Assembly (NCBI RefSeq): GCF_014190935.1
Contig: NZ_JACHVV010000002.1
Location: 1,131,809 to 1,195,808 of the forward strand
Length of the DNA: 64,000 nucleotides
Direction of reading: 5' to 3'
Origin: Chryseomonas sp014190935
GTDB taxonomy: Bacteria > Pseudomonadota > Gammaproteobacteria > Pseudomonadales > Pseudomonadaceae
Shown: positions 8,700 through 16,877 of the stretch, one piece after another
Layout: each line of letters begins with the position of its first letter
How positions within the stretch are numbered: the first letter of the stretch is position 1
Program-made: the position numbers and the translations under genes
The notes under the pieces: model-generated
Told to the model about the DNA's origin: nothing
Seen by the model: only the letters and a program-made list of their open reading frames with translations
The model's database searches: none

Positions 8700-9240
8700 T
8701 TGGGCTTCGCTGCGCTCAACCCAACCTACCGGCCCGCGTAGGTTGGGTTGAGACGGCTCCAGCGTCGAAGCCCAACAGCCCCACGCACGGCCCGACAATG
8801 TTGAGCTTCGCTGCGCTCAACCCAACCTACCGGCCCGCGTAGGTTGGGCTGAGACAGCTCCATCGTCGAAGCCCAACAGCCCCGCGCACGGCCTGACACC
8901 GTTGGGCTTCGCTGCGCTCAACCTACCAGCCGCGTAGGTTGGGTTGAGACGGCTCCATCGTCGAAGCCCAACAGCCCCACGCACGGCCCGACACCGTTGG
9001 GCTTCGCTGCGCTCAACCCAACCTACCAGCCGCGTAGGTTGGGTTGAGACGGCTCCAGCGTCGAAGCCCAACAGCCCCGCGCACGGCCCGACACTGTTGG
9101 GCTTCGCTGCGCTCAACCCAACCTACCGGCCCGCGTAGGTTGGGTTGAGACGGCTCCAGCGTCGAAGCCCAACAGCCCCGCACACTGCCTGACACCGTTG
9201 GGCTTCGCTGCGCTCAACCCAACCTACCAACCGGCGTAGG
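8700..9240. repeat. Tandem array of six ~100-bp palindromic units
   Basis: The anchor TGGGCTTCGCTGCGCTCAA recurs at 8701, 8802 (one mismatch), 8903, 8998, 9098 and 9199, giving periods of 101, 101, 95, 100 and 101 bp. Each full unit holds nested inverted repeats: CTCAACCCAACCTAC against GTAGGTTGGGTTGAG, and outside it TTGGGCTTCG against CGAAGCCCAA. Each would fold as a hairpin of about 80 nt, with a linker of about 20 nt. The sixth unit is cut short by the 3' end of the minus-strand gene that stops at 9224. The linkers are nearly identical, so this is not CRISPR. Open frames across the array are artefacts. Confidence 0.9.
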
Positions 9241-10132
9241 CAGCGATCTGGCGATAGAGCGACAGCGCCGGCGCCGTCGTCGTGCCGGTCATCTGGGTAA
9301 GGATGCTGCCATCCAGCGCGGTGCTCGCGCCGGCGTTCTGCCCGTCCGCCGGTTGCGTCGTCCATTGGGGCGTGCCATCCGCCCCGCTGGTGACGGCAAA
9401 GGTCGGCGCCGACAGCGCGGCCGTTTCCTGAGCCGCCGCCGTCGCCACCCCGCCAGCGCTCAGGCCATCGATGAGCTGGATGTTCAACTGACCCGATTGC
9501 CAGTCTGGCGCGCCCGGATTCAGGGTCCTGAGGATGCCGGCATCTTCGGTGGCGGCAGGCGCCCAGTTCCAGGACGCGGCACCGTGGTCCTGCGAAGAAA
9601 GATCGGCATAGGCGAGGTTGGCGCCATCGGTGCCACGCTGCGCCCCTTCGAAATAGGCCAGCTGACGTTCGGCCGGGGTGAAGGTACCGGAGTCGTCACC
9701 CGCGATCCGGGTCAGGCTGTCACTGTCCAGATTGGCGAAGGGATCCTGGGTGGAGGCATCGGCGAAGCGGCTGTCGGCCCCGTAATAGCCCACCAGCAGA
9801 TGATTGGCCGCCTGCTTGGCCAGTTGCACGCGGTCGGCACTGGCGCCCTGGGGCAGTTCACCGAGCACGGCGGCGTCGGTGCCCTGGCTGCGGATCTGCT
9901 GCTGGAGGATCTGCATGAAGCCGTCGAGATCGGCATTGCCACTCGACTGCCCCGGCAGCAGACCGGCGATCAACTGGGCGGCAGGAGACAGGTCCACGGC
10001 GACGGCGCTGCCACTGGACGCAGCGTCAGCCTGACCGCTGTCGGCCGTGGGTATGGTCTGGTTGCCGGTCGTGCCTGGACTGGCAGGTCGAGTGCCTGCC
10101 GTCGTTGTCTGCATCTGGCTGTCGATCGCCAT
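9224..10132 (-). CDS. Hypothetical protein (302 aa)
   Basis: A soluble, alanine/glycine/threonine/glutamine-rich protein. The first 45 residues look disordered, then come LSPAAQLIAGLLPGQ, a helical segment AKQAANHLLVGYYG and DDSGTFTPAERQLAYFEGAQRG; the C-terminus is again low complexity. No family is recognised, and there is no signal peptide. Starts at ATG 10132 or GTG 10135 are both possible; GGAGG lies 8 bases before the GTG and 11 before the ATG. The last codons and the TAG stop lie inside the repeat array, so the element may have replaced the original 3' end. Confidence 0.6.
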   Translation of the reverse strand: MAIDSQMQTTTAGTRPASPGTTGNQTIPTADSGQADAASSGSAVAVDLSPAAQLIAGLLPGQSSGNADLDGFMQILQQQIRSQGTDAAVLGELPQGASADRVQLAKQAANHLLVGYYGADSRFADASTQDPFANLDSDSLTRIAGDDSGTFTPAERQLAYFEGAQRGTDGANLAYADLSSQDHGAASWNWAPAATEDAGILRTLNPGAPDWQSGQLNIQLIDGLSAGGVATAAAQETAALSAPTFAVTSGADGTPQWTTQPADGQNAGASTALDGSILTQMTGTTTAPALSLYRQIAAYAGW

Positions 10133-10253
10133 CACGTCTGCACCCTCCGGCCGCCCAAGCGGCTCGCCTCAGCCTCCCTTATGCCAGGGCAGCCTTAGGC
10201 TTTGCTTAGCGCCGGAGGAAATCGGCAAAAGAACGCAGGTGTCGCGACCGATC

Positions 10254-10769
10254 CTAGGCCCGGCGCTCCCAGACCTCGCAGGCATAGGCAGGACGGTCTT
10301 CTTCGGCGGCGTGCTCCTGCCGCGAGACGAGCGCCCACTCGGCCTCGTTCCAGGCGGGAAAGAACACATCCCCGGCCGGCGCCAGGGCGACGCGGGTCAG
10401 GTAGAGCCGCTGGGCCACCGGCAGGGCCTCGGCGAACAGCTGGGCGCCGCCGATCAGCATGATCTCACTGGCCTCGCGCTCCCGCGCCCAGGCTTCGGCG
10501 CGCTCCACGGCAGCGGCCAGCGAAGCCCGTACCTCGGCACCTTCGGCCACCAGATCAGTCTGACGGGAGACCACCAGATTCAGCCGGCCCGGCAGCGGGC
10601 GGCCCAGGGAGTCCCAGGTCTTGCGACCCATGACCAGCGGCTTGCCGAGGGTCACGGCCTTGAAATATTTGAGTTCCGCCGGCAGGTGCCAGGGGAGACG
10701 ATTGTCGATGCCGATGACGCCGTTGTCGGCCACGGCGACGATCAGGCTCAGGGGAAGAGAGGTTTTCAT
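10254..10769 (-). CDS. folA: Dihydrofolate reductase
   Basis: Cytoplasmic NADPH-dependent reduction of dihydrofolate to tetrahydrofolate, needed for thymidylate, purine and methionine synthesis and the target of trimethoprim. The 171-residue protein has the family pattern: VAVADNGVIGIDNRLPWHLP at residues 11-30, VMGRKTWDSLGRPLPGR, and IMLIGGAQLFAEAL. The catalytic acid is Glu32 (LPAEL), where E. coli has Asp27; the glutamate form is also known in the family. It is divergent from the DUF2868 gene, with 81 bp between the two starts. Confidence 0.96.
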   Translation of the reverse strand: MKTSLPLSLIVAVADNGVIGIDNRLPWHLPAELKYFKAVTLGKPLVMGRKTWDSLGRPLPGRLNLVVSRQTDLVAEGAEVRASLAAAVERAEAWAREREASEIMLIGGAQLFAEALPVAQRLYLTRVALAPAGDVFFPAWNEAEWALVSRQEHAAEEDRPAYACEVWERRA

Positions 10770-10850
10770 GGTGACAGAGCATAACAGAGGCGTTAACAGC
10801 CAGGGCGCCAGGGACTATGCTCGGCGTTTTTGCCGCAAGGGCGCCGACGC

Positions 10851-12239
10851 GTGACCGCACTCCCCTCTCCCGCCTTCGAGGATCTCTGGCTCACCGAAGC
10901 CCTGCGCCTGACCGAAGAAGACAGCGGCCCGCTGGAAGACGCCGAGGCCAATCGCCAGGCGCGTGCGGCCGGTGGCCCCTTCGAATCGCGGCTGGTGACG
11001 CGCGCCCGCCTGCTCGGCCAGCGCGACGGTCTGCTGGCGGCACGGCGCCGCTGGCGCCAGGGCGCGCTGCTGGCCGCCTGGCTGTTGGGCGTCGTCGCGC
11101 TGTTCTGCGGCGCGGGGCTGGCCGCCGGAGCCCTGGGGGACGGCAGTCGCCCGGTCAATGTGTTCTGGGCGCTGGGCAGTCTGCTCGGTCTCAACCTGCT
11201 CAGCCTGCTGGTCTGGACCCTTGGCCTGCTGGGCGGCGGCCGCCAGTTGGCCTCGCCACTGGCGCGCCTCTGGCTGTGGCTCTCCGGTCGCCTGGCGCGC
11301 GATGCCCGGGCCCTGCACCTGGGTCCGGCGCTGGTCGGGCTGCTCGGCCGCGCCCGCCTGCTGCCCTGGGCGCTGGGGGGGCTGGTGCACGGTCTCTGGC
11401 TGCTGATCCTCGGCAGCGCCCTGGCGACCCTGCTGGCGCTGCTTTCCGGGCGCAGCTACCTGTTCGTCTGGGAGACCACCCTGCTCGGCAGCGACACCTT
11501 CGTGCTGCTCACCCAGGTGCTTGGCGCCCTACCCCAGCTGCTGGGCTTTCCGCTGCCCGATCCGGCCAGTATCGCCGCCAGTGGCGATGCCGCCAGCCCG
11601 CTGGCCACGGCACGTCAGGCCTGGGCCGGCTGGCTGCTGGGCGTGGTGCTGGTCTATGGCCTGCTGCCCCGGCTGCTGCTGACCCTGCTCTGCCTGTGGC
11701 GCTGGCGACGCGGTCGCCAACGGCTGCGGCTGGACGTCGAGCGCCCCGGCTATCTGCAACTGCGCGAACGCCTGCTGCCCACCAGCGAACGCCTGGGCGT
11801 GAACGACGCCGCCCCCGCGCACCTGCCCCAGCAGGACGCCGGCGGCCTGGCGCGCACCGGTGACGAGGCGCTGCTGGTGGGCATCGAACTCACCGACCAT
11901 ACCTGGCCGCCGCCGCTGCCCGAGGGTGTGCGTGACGCCGGCATCCTGGACGATGGCCAGGGCCGGCGCCATCTGCTCGAACAGCTGACCCGCTATCCGG
12001 CGCGCCGCCTGCTGATCGCCTGCGATCCGCGCCGTTCGCCGGATCGCGGTACCCTGACCTTGCTGGCAGAATTGTCGCGCTGTGCCACGGCGACCCGCGT
12101 CTGGCTATTGCCCGCACCCCTGGGCAGTAAGCTCGATCCGGTCCGCCTGGACAACTGGCGGCAGGCGCTGGACGCCCTGCGTCTGGCACACTGCGCCGGC
12201 GATCTCGAAGAATTGGCCTGGCTGGAGACGAATCCATGA
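10851..12239 (+). CDS. DUF2868 membrane protein
   Basis: A 462-residue inner-membrane protein of the DUF2868 family, function unknown. An N-terminal soluble helix region (EDLWLTEALRLTEEDSGPLE) is followed by about five membrane helices between residues 60 and 300 (LLAAWLLGVVALFCGAGLAA, LLGLNLLSLLVWTLGLLGGG, HGLWLLILGSALATLLALLSG, WLLGVVLVYGLLPRLLLTLL). The C-terminal cytoplasmic domain of about 150 residues includes LLIACDPRRSPDRGTL. The GTG at 10851 is chosen because the TTG further upstream has no RBS; the start remains uncertain. It overlaps the downstream GTPase gene by ATGA, so the two are translationally coupled and probably act together at the membrane. Confidence 0.82.
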   Translation: MTALPSPAFEDLWLTEALRLTEEDSGPLEDAEANRQARAAGGPFESRLVTRARLLGQRDGLLAARRRWRQGALLAAWLLGVVALFCGAGLAAGALGDGSRPVNVFWALGSLLGLNLLSLLVWTLGLLGGGRQLASPLARLWLWLSGRLARDARALHLGPALVGLLGRARLLPWALGGLVHGLWLLILGSALATLLALLSGRSYLFVWETTLLGSDTFVLLTQVLGALPQLLGFPLPDPASIAASGDAASPLATARQAWAGWLLGVVLVYGLLPRLLLTLLCLWRWRRGRQRLRLDVERPGYLQLRERLLPTSERLGVNDAAPAHLPQQDAGGLARTGDEALLVGIELTDHTWPPPLPEGVRDAGILDDGQGRRHLLEQLTRYPARRLLIACDPRRSPDRGTLTLLAELSRCATATRVWLLPAPLGSKLDPVRLDNWRQALDALRLAHCAGDLEELAWLETNP

Positions 12240-13612
12240 GCGGCCCCCTGCGCCTGGCGCTGGTCGGTCACACCAATGTCGGCAAGACGTCACTGCTGCG
12301 CACCCTGACCCGCGACGTCGACTTCGGCGAGGTCTCCCATCGTCCCAGCACCACCCGCCATGTCGAGGGAGCCCGGCTGTCGGTGGACGGCGAGGCGCTG
12401 CTGGAGCTCTACGACACCCCCGGGCTGGAAGACGCCATCGCCCTGCGCGACTACCTGGAGCAACTGGAGCGCCCCGGCGAGCGCCTGGATGCCGCCACCC
12501 TGCTCGACCGCTTTCTCGACAGCGTGGAAGCCCGCCAGCGTTTCGAGCAGGAAGCCAAGGTGATCCGCCAACTGCGCGCCTCCGATGCCGGGCTCTATGT
12601 GATCGACGCCCGCGAGCCGGTGCTGGCCAAGTACCGCGACGAGCTGGCGGTGCTGGCCGGTTGCGGGCGGCCGCTGGTGCCGGTGCTCAATTTCGTCGCC
12701 GCCGACGGTCACCGTGCCGACGACTGGCGCGCCACCCTGGCCCGTCTTGGCCTGCACGCCCTGGTGCGCTTCGACAGCGTCGCCCCGCCGGCGGATGGCG
12801 AGGCGCGTCTCTATGAAAGCCTGGCGACCCTGCTGGAAAGCGGCCGTCCGGCGCTGCAACGGCTGATCGCCGACCATGCCGAGCAGGCGCGCCGGCGCCA
12901 TCAGCAAGGCGTGCGGCTGATCGCCGAATTGCTGGTGGACGCCGCCGCCGCCCGACGCAGCGTGGCGCCAGGCGAAGCCGAGGTCAGCACCGCGACCGCC
13001 GAGTTGCGCGACGCCCTGCGCACTCGCGAACAGCGCTGCGTGGAAGAACTCTTGCGACTGTTCGGCTTTCGCCCGGGCGATGCCCATGCCAGCGATCTGC
13101 CGCTGCTGGATGGTCGCTGGGGCGATGATCTGTTCAATCCGGAAACCCTGCGCCTGCTGGGCATCCGCCTGGGCGGCGGGGTGGCGGCCGGGGCCGCGGC
13201 CGGGGTCGGCCTCGACCTGCTCGCCGGCGGCCTGACCCTGGGCGCCGCCACGGTGCTGGGCGCCCTGGCGGGTGGCCTGGCGCAGACCGGTGGCCACTAT
13301 GGCCGGCGGCTGTTCGGCAAGCTGCGCGGCGGACGGGAACTGTCCATCGACGATGCCGTGCTGCGGCTGCTGGCCTTGCGGCAGCGGCAACTGCTGGCGG
13401 CCCTGGAGACCCGCGGCCATGCCGCCCAGGGCGCCATCGAGGTGGCCGCCCCCGACGAGCAGCGCTGGCGCGAGGGCAAGCTGCCCGCCGCCGTGCAGGT
13501 GGCCCGGGCCCACCCGGAATGGTCGGCGCTCAATCCACGCCCGCGCCTGCAGGCCGAGGATCGCCAGAGCCGGATCGACGAGATCGCCGCCGCCCTGGAC
13601 GCCGAGGCCTAG
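12236..13612 (+). CDS. GTPase with DUF3482 domain
   Basis: A 458-residue protein with an Era-like G domain at the N-terminus: P-loop GHTNVGKTS at 11-19, switch threonines at about 39-40, and DTPG at 60-63. The G4 motif expected as NKxD reads NFVA at 152-155, so guanine specificity may be altered. The C-terminal half contains a glycine/alanine-rich hydrophobic stretch (about 305-350) that could insert into the membrane as a hairpin. The start overlaps the DUF2868 gene by 4 bp. The TAG stop lies at the first bases of a 142-bp palindromic element. The pair resembles the YfjP/YeeP-type GTPase-membrane protein modules; the role is unknown. Confidence 0.85.
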   Translation: MSGPLRLALVGHTNVGKTSLLRTLTRDVDFGEVSHRPSTTRHVEGARLSVDGEALLELYDTPGLEDAIALRDYLEQLERPGERLDAATLLDRFLDSVEARQRFEQEAKVIRQLRASDAGLYVIDAREPVLAKYRDELAVLAGCGRPLVPVLNFVAADGHRADDWRATLARLGLHALVRFDSVAPPADGEARLYESLATLLESGRPALQRLIADHAEQARRRHQQGVRLIAELLVDAAAARRSVAPGEAEVSTATAELRDALRTREQRCVEELLRLFGFRPGDAHASDLPLLDGRWGDDLFNPETLRLLGIRLGGGVAAGAAAGVGLDLLAGGLTLGAATVLGALAGGLAQTGGHYGRRLFGKLRGGRELSIDDAVLRLLALRQRQLLAALETRGHAAQGAIEVAAPDEQRWREGKLPAAVQVARAHPEWSALNPRPRLQAEDRQSRIDEIAAALDAEA

Positions 13613-13752
13613 AACCTGTTCAAAGTCAGCTGCGCGTCGGCCAAACTGCGTTGAAAATGGCTTCGGAATGCTCATTTACCACTCGTAAACTCCGCTTCCT
13701 CAGCCATTTTCGCCTTGTTTGTCTCTAGCTCGCGAGACTTTGAAAAGGTTCT
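13611..13752. repeat. 142-bp palindromic dispersed element, copy 2
   Basis: This copy has the same length and nearly the same sequence as the copy at 6950-7091. Here the ends are AGAACCTGTTCAAAGTC and its inverted counterpart. It fills the whole gap between two convergent genes, and the terminal bases provide part of the TAG stop codon of each: the GTPase stop is at 13610-13612 and the hydrolase stop at 13751-13753. The transcript from either side would form a long hairpin, so it could act as a bidirectional 3'-end structure. Confidence 0.85.
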
Positions 13753-14644
13753 AGCGGCGCTCCACCTCGGCGAGAAAGATCGCCACCGTGGCCATGCAGG
13801 CTTCGCGTTCTTCCACGTGGGGCATGTGGCTGGAATTCTCGAAGATGCGCCAGCGTGCGTCCGGGATGAGCCGATCGAAGGGCTCTACGCAGGTCGGCGT
13901 GGCCTCGTCGTGACGCCCGGAGATCAGCAGCGTCGGCACCTGGATCCGCGCCAGCCGCTCGATCACGCTCCAGTCCCGCAGACTGCCGATGACATGGAAT
14001 TCGGTGGGGCCGTTCATGGCGTGATAGACGGTGGGATCGGCGTCGATGGCGGCGAAGGTCCGCGCCACCTCCGCTGGCAGCGGCTGCACCCGGCAGACAT
14101 GACGGGCATAGAAGACCTCGCTGGCGGCGCGGTACTCGGGCGAGTCGGTGGTGCCGGCCGCCTCGTGACGCTCCAGGGTGGCCTGCACCTCGGGCGGCAA
14201 TGCGGCCCGCAGCCCGGCCGCGGCCTCGCGCCAGAGCGCCATGGACGCCGGCGAATTGGCAATGACCATTCCCCGCAGTCCTGCTGGCTGACGCACCCCG
14301 TGCTCGGCAGCCAGCATCCCGCCCCAGGATTGGCCGAGCAGCACGTACTGGCCGATACCCAGATGGCGCAGCAGGTTGTCTAGCTCGTCGAGAAACAACG
14401 CCACCGTCCAGAAACCCGGATCGATATCGCGCAGGTGGGTGGAACGGCCATTGCCCAGCTGGTCGTAATGCACCACCGGCCAGCCGTGCTCGGCCAAATC
14501 CTTGAAGCTGTCGACATAGTCATGGGTGCAACCGGGACCGCCATGGGCCACCACCAGCGGCAATCGCCCACTGGCCAGCTCACCGGTGACCCGGTACCAG
14601 GTCTGGTGGCCGTGGAAATCGGCGTAGCCTTCTTGAACCTGCAT
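13751..14644 (-). CDS. Alpha/beta hydrolase, proline iminopeptidase-like
   Basis: A 297-residue cytoplasmic serine hydrolase, close to the family norm. It has the oxyanion motif HGGPGCTHDY (about 34-43), DQLGNGRSTH, the nucleophile elbow GQSWGG, an acidic residue in LISGRHDEATP, and the catalytic His in NSSHMPHVEE. This combination fits the S33 family of proline iminopeptidases and related L-amino-acid amidases, which release N-terminal proline or hydrolyse amino-acid amides. No signal peptide. Its stop codon is shared with the palindromic element downstream. The exact substrate cannot be assigned. Confidence 0.87.
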   Translation of the reverse strand: MQVQEGYADFHGHQTWYRVTGELASGRLPLVVAHGGPGCTHDYVDSFKDLAEHGWPVVHYDQLGNGRSTHLRDIDPGFWTVALFLDELDNLLRHLGIGQYVLLGQSWGGMLAAEHGVRQPAGLRGMVIANSPASMALWREAAAGLRAALPPEVQATLERHEAAGTTDSPEYRAASEVFYARHVCRVQPLPAEVARTFAAIDADPTVYHAMNGPTEFHVIGSLRDWSVIERLARIQVPTLLISGRHDEATPTCVEPFDRLIPDARWRIFENSSHMPHVEEREACMATVAIFLAEVERR

Positions 14645-14798
14645 GGATGCCTTCCTCGTCTCGATGGGAACGGGGTCAGGCTAGCGGGCGGGTGGGAGGG
14701 GGATAACTGGGAAAAGTTGTAGGTTTGGGGGTAGCCGGTTCGCAGCACCAGCGGAGCTCCCACGCAGGATGCATCCCTGTAAGCCGGATGCCCCCTCC

Positions 14799-15611
14799 AC
14801 GCTAGACAGCCCCCTCTCCCGCTCGCGGGGGAGGGTTGGGGGGTAGAGTGCTCATTTAGGTCAGGCGTCGAGCTGATTTGCTGAGTGTTCGGATAGCTTT
14901 CGTTCCGCCCCCGCCGGGCGGGTTACTTTTTGCAGTCGCCAAAAAAGTAACCAAAAACGCTCGCCCCGACTGGCCGGTCCTGCGCCTTGCGCAGGATACC
15001 CTCACGTCAGCGCCGCTCCAGCGGGCGGGGCCGAAGGGCCGTCCTGGCCCTCGGCCCCTTTCGCAGCATCCATGCCGCTCACCCACTTCCTCGACGCTGC
15101 CGTTCGGCCGGCTAAACGGGGCACTGGGGTGCCGGCTGAGAGTTTGCCGTCATAAACAGTCCTGCCCTCTCAACTTGCTGACCTAATGAGTTAGAGGCGC
15201 AAAGAAACAGGAGAAAAGAAGAACTGACGAGCCTTTTAAAAGGACACTTTCAGCCGGCACCCAAGTGCCCTGCTCAGGAGGCCGAACGTAGCCGTCATGG
15301 AGGTGGGTGAGCGGCAGGGATGCCGCGAAAGGCGTCGAGGGCCAGGACGGCCCTTCGACGACGGCCCGCCGGAAGGGCGGCGGAGTGAGGGGACCCGGAG
15401 CGCAGCGCAGGGCCGGATGATCAGGGCAAGCATTTTTGGTTACTTTTTTACGGGGCGCGCAGCCGCGACTGAAAAAAGTGACCCGCCCGGCGGGGCGGAA
15501 CGAGAGCTATCCAAACACGCCGTAAATCAGCTTGGCGACCCGAGCTAACCTAAGTGCTCTCCCCCACCCCAACCCTCCCCCGCAAGCGGGAGAGGGCGCT
15601 GTCCAGCGTAA
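14799..15611. repeat. Giant imperfect inverted repeat (two ~360-bp arms)
   Basis: The left arm (about 14799-15152) and the reverse complement of the right arm (about 15237-15611) align over their full length, with a central spacer of about 85 bp. Shared landmarks in order are the CCCTCTCCCGC...GGGGGAGGG hairpin, GAGCTGATTT, GGATAGCT, CGTTCCGCCCC, GCCGGGCGGGT, AAAAAAGTAACCAAAAA, AAGGGCCGTCCTGGCCCTCG, GCCGCTCACCCAC and GGGTGCCGGCTGA. Frames in it encode implausible arginine/proline-rich peptides. It fills most of the gap between the hydrolase start and the 3' end of the cytochrome oxidase operon. Single arms of this type appear to be dispersed repeats in Pseudomonas (recalled, not checked). Confidence 0.8.
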
Positions 15612-15648
15612 AGGGTAGCTTCCGAGCACAGGACAGGGTCTCGCGTAG

Positions 15649-15676
15649 GGTGGATGACGGCGCAGCCTCATCCACC
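15649..15676. repeat. Short inverted repeat after the oxidase operon
   Basis: GGTGGATGA and TCATCCACC form a perfect 9-bp stem around a 10-nt GC-rich loop, 18 bp beyond the stop codon of the last gene of the cytochrome oxidase operon. It lacks a T-tract. It may serve as a transcript end or be a member of a dispersed repeat family. Confidence 0.45.
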
Positions 15677-15693
15677 TCAACACCCAAGCCAGG

Positions 15694-15855
15694 TCAGTGC
15701 GACTTGAGCCCCGCCGCCGTCAGCACCAGGCGCAGCACCCAGGCCACCACGCCCAGCGCCACCAGGCTGCAGGCCCAGATGCCGGCCATCCAGGCCAGCC
15801 GCTGCCAGAGCGGCTTGTTGTCGGCGGGGTTGGGTTCGCGCGAGCGGCCGACCAT
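15694..15855 (-). CDS. DUF2474 small subunit of the bd-type oxidase (CydX-like)
   Basis: A 53-residue single-helix membrane protein: a short hydrophilic N-terminus (MVGRSREPNPADNKPLWQRL), then one helix WMAGIWACSLVALGVVAWVL. Its ATG overlaps the cioB stop (TGATG), so it is the third gene of the operon. Small single-helix proteins in this position (CydX, CydH/CydY, DUF2474) stabilise the haem site of bd oxidases; this assignment is by position and architecture. Confidence 0.8.
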   Translation of the reverse strand: MVGRSREPNPADNKPLWQRLAWMAGIWACSLVALGVVAWVLRLVLTAAGLKSH

Positions 15856-16877
15856 CAGTGGTAGCCCTCCCCCGCGCGTACCTTGCCGCGGAACACGTAG
15901 TAGCCCCAGAAGGTGTACATCAGGGTGATGGGGATGATGAACAGGGTGCCGATGAGCAGGAACAGCTGGCTCTGCGGCGGCGACGAGGCCTCCCAGATGG
16001 AAACGCCCGGCGGGATGATGTTCGGCCAGAGGCTGATGCCCAGACCACTGTAGCCGAGGAAGATCAGCGCCAGCGTCAGCAGGAAGGGCGCATGGTGCGA
16101 ATCCTCGCGCAGGATGGCGCGCAACAGGGCCAGGGTCACCACGCCGACCAGGATCGGCACCGGCAGGAACCACACCAGGTTGGGCATGCTGAACCAGCGG
16201 GCGGAGATGGCCGCCTGGCTCAGCGGGGTCCAGATGCTCACCACCGCGGTGAAGGCCAGCAGCAGGAACAGCAGCGGCTTGGTCAGGCGGCGCATGGTGG
16301 CCTGCAGCGGGCCCTCGGTCTTCATGATCAGCCAGGTGCTGCCCAGCAGCGCATAGGCAGCGATGACGCCCAGGCCGCAGAACATCGAGAAGGGCGTCAG
16401 CCAGTCCAGCGGACCGCCGACGTACTGGCGATTCTCCACCGGGAAGCCTTCGATGAAGGCGCCCAGGGCCACGCCCTGGCAGAAGCTGGCCAGCAGCGAG
16501 CCGAAGATGAAGGACTTGTCCCACAGGGCTTCCTTGCCTTCCTGGACCTTGAAGCGGAATTCGAAGGCCACGCCACGGAAGATCAGGCCGATCAGCATGA
16601 AGATCAGCGGCAGGTAGAGCGCCGGCAGGATCACCGCGTAGGCCAGCGGGAAGGCGCCATAGAGCCCTGCCCCGCCGAGCACCAGCCAGGTCTCGTTACC
16701 GTCCCAGATGGGCGCCACGGTGTTCATCATGACGTCGCGATCCTCCTTGCCCTTGACGAAGGGGAAGAGGATGCCGATGCCCAGGTCGAAGCCGTCCATG
16801 ACCACGTACATCATGAGGCCGAAGATGATGATGATCGCCCAGATCAGCGGGAGGTCGATGCCAGGGATGCCGTTCAT
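15855..16877 (-). CDS. cioB: Cytochrome bd-type quinol oxidase subunit II (cyanide-insensitive type)
   Basis: The second subunit of a bd-type quinol oxidase in the inner membrane, 340 residues, about nine helices. Typical segments are YVVMDGFDLGIGILFPF near the N-terminus, MMNTVAPIWDGNETWLVLGG and FRGVAFEFRFK. The Q-loop and haem ligands are on subunit I; subunit II is the structural partner. It overlaps cioA by 4 bp (ATGA) and the DUF2474 gene by 1 bp, giving one tightly coupled operon. Named cioB rather than cydB because subunit I has the short Q-loop seen in Pseudomonas CioA. Confidence 0.93.
   Translation of the reverse strand: MNGIPGIDLPLIWAIIIIFGLMMYVVMDGFDLGIGILFPFVKGKEDRDVMMNTVAPIWDGNETWLVLGGAGLYGAFPLAYAVILPALYLPLIFMLIGLIFRGVAFEFRFKVQEGKEALWDKSFIFGSLLASFCQGVALGAFIEGFPVENRQYVGGPLDWLTPFSMFCGLGVIAAYALLGSTWLIMKTEGPLQATMRRLTKPLLFLLLAFTAVVSIWTPLSQAAISARWFSMPNLVWFLPVPILVGVVTLALLRAILREDSHHAPFLLTLALIFLGYSGLGISLWPNIIPPGVSIWEASSPPQSQLFLLIGTLFIIPITLMYTFWGYYVFRGKVRAGEGYH

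Noticed and set aside
8562..9195. Small proteins of the type GWVERSEAQ encoded by the repeat array
   Set aside because: These frames are translations of the palindromic repeats, recur with each unit and have no ribosome sites.
8700..9240. CRISPR array
   Set aside because: The period is about 100 bp, the sequences between palindromes are nearly identical instead of unique, and no cas genes are present.
14856..15548. Short proteins in the large inverted repeat
   Set aside because: Frames such as the one with SNPPGGGGTKAIRTL are repeat-derived and arginine/proline-rich; a frame opposite the arm gives a mirrored product. No ribosome site or domain.
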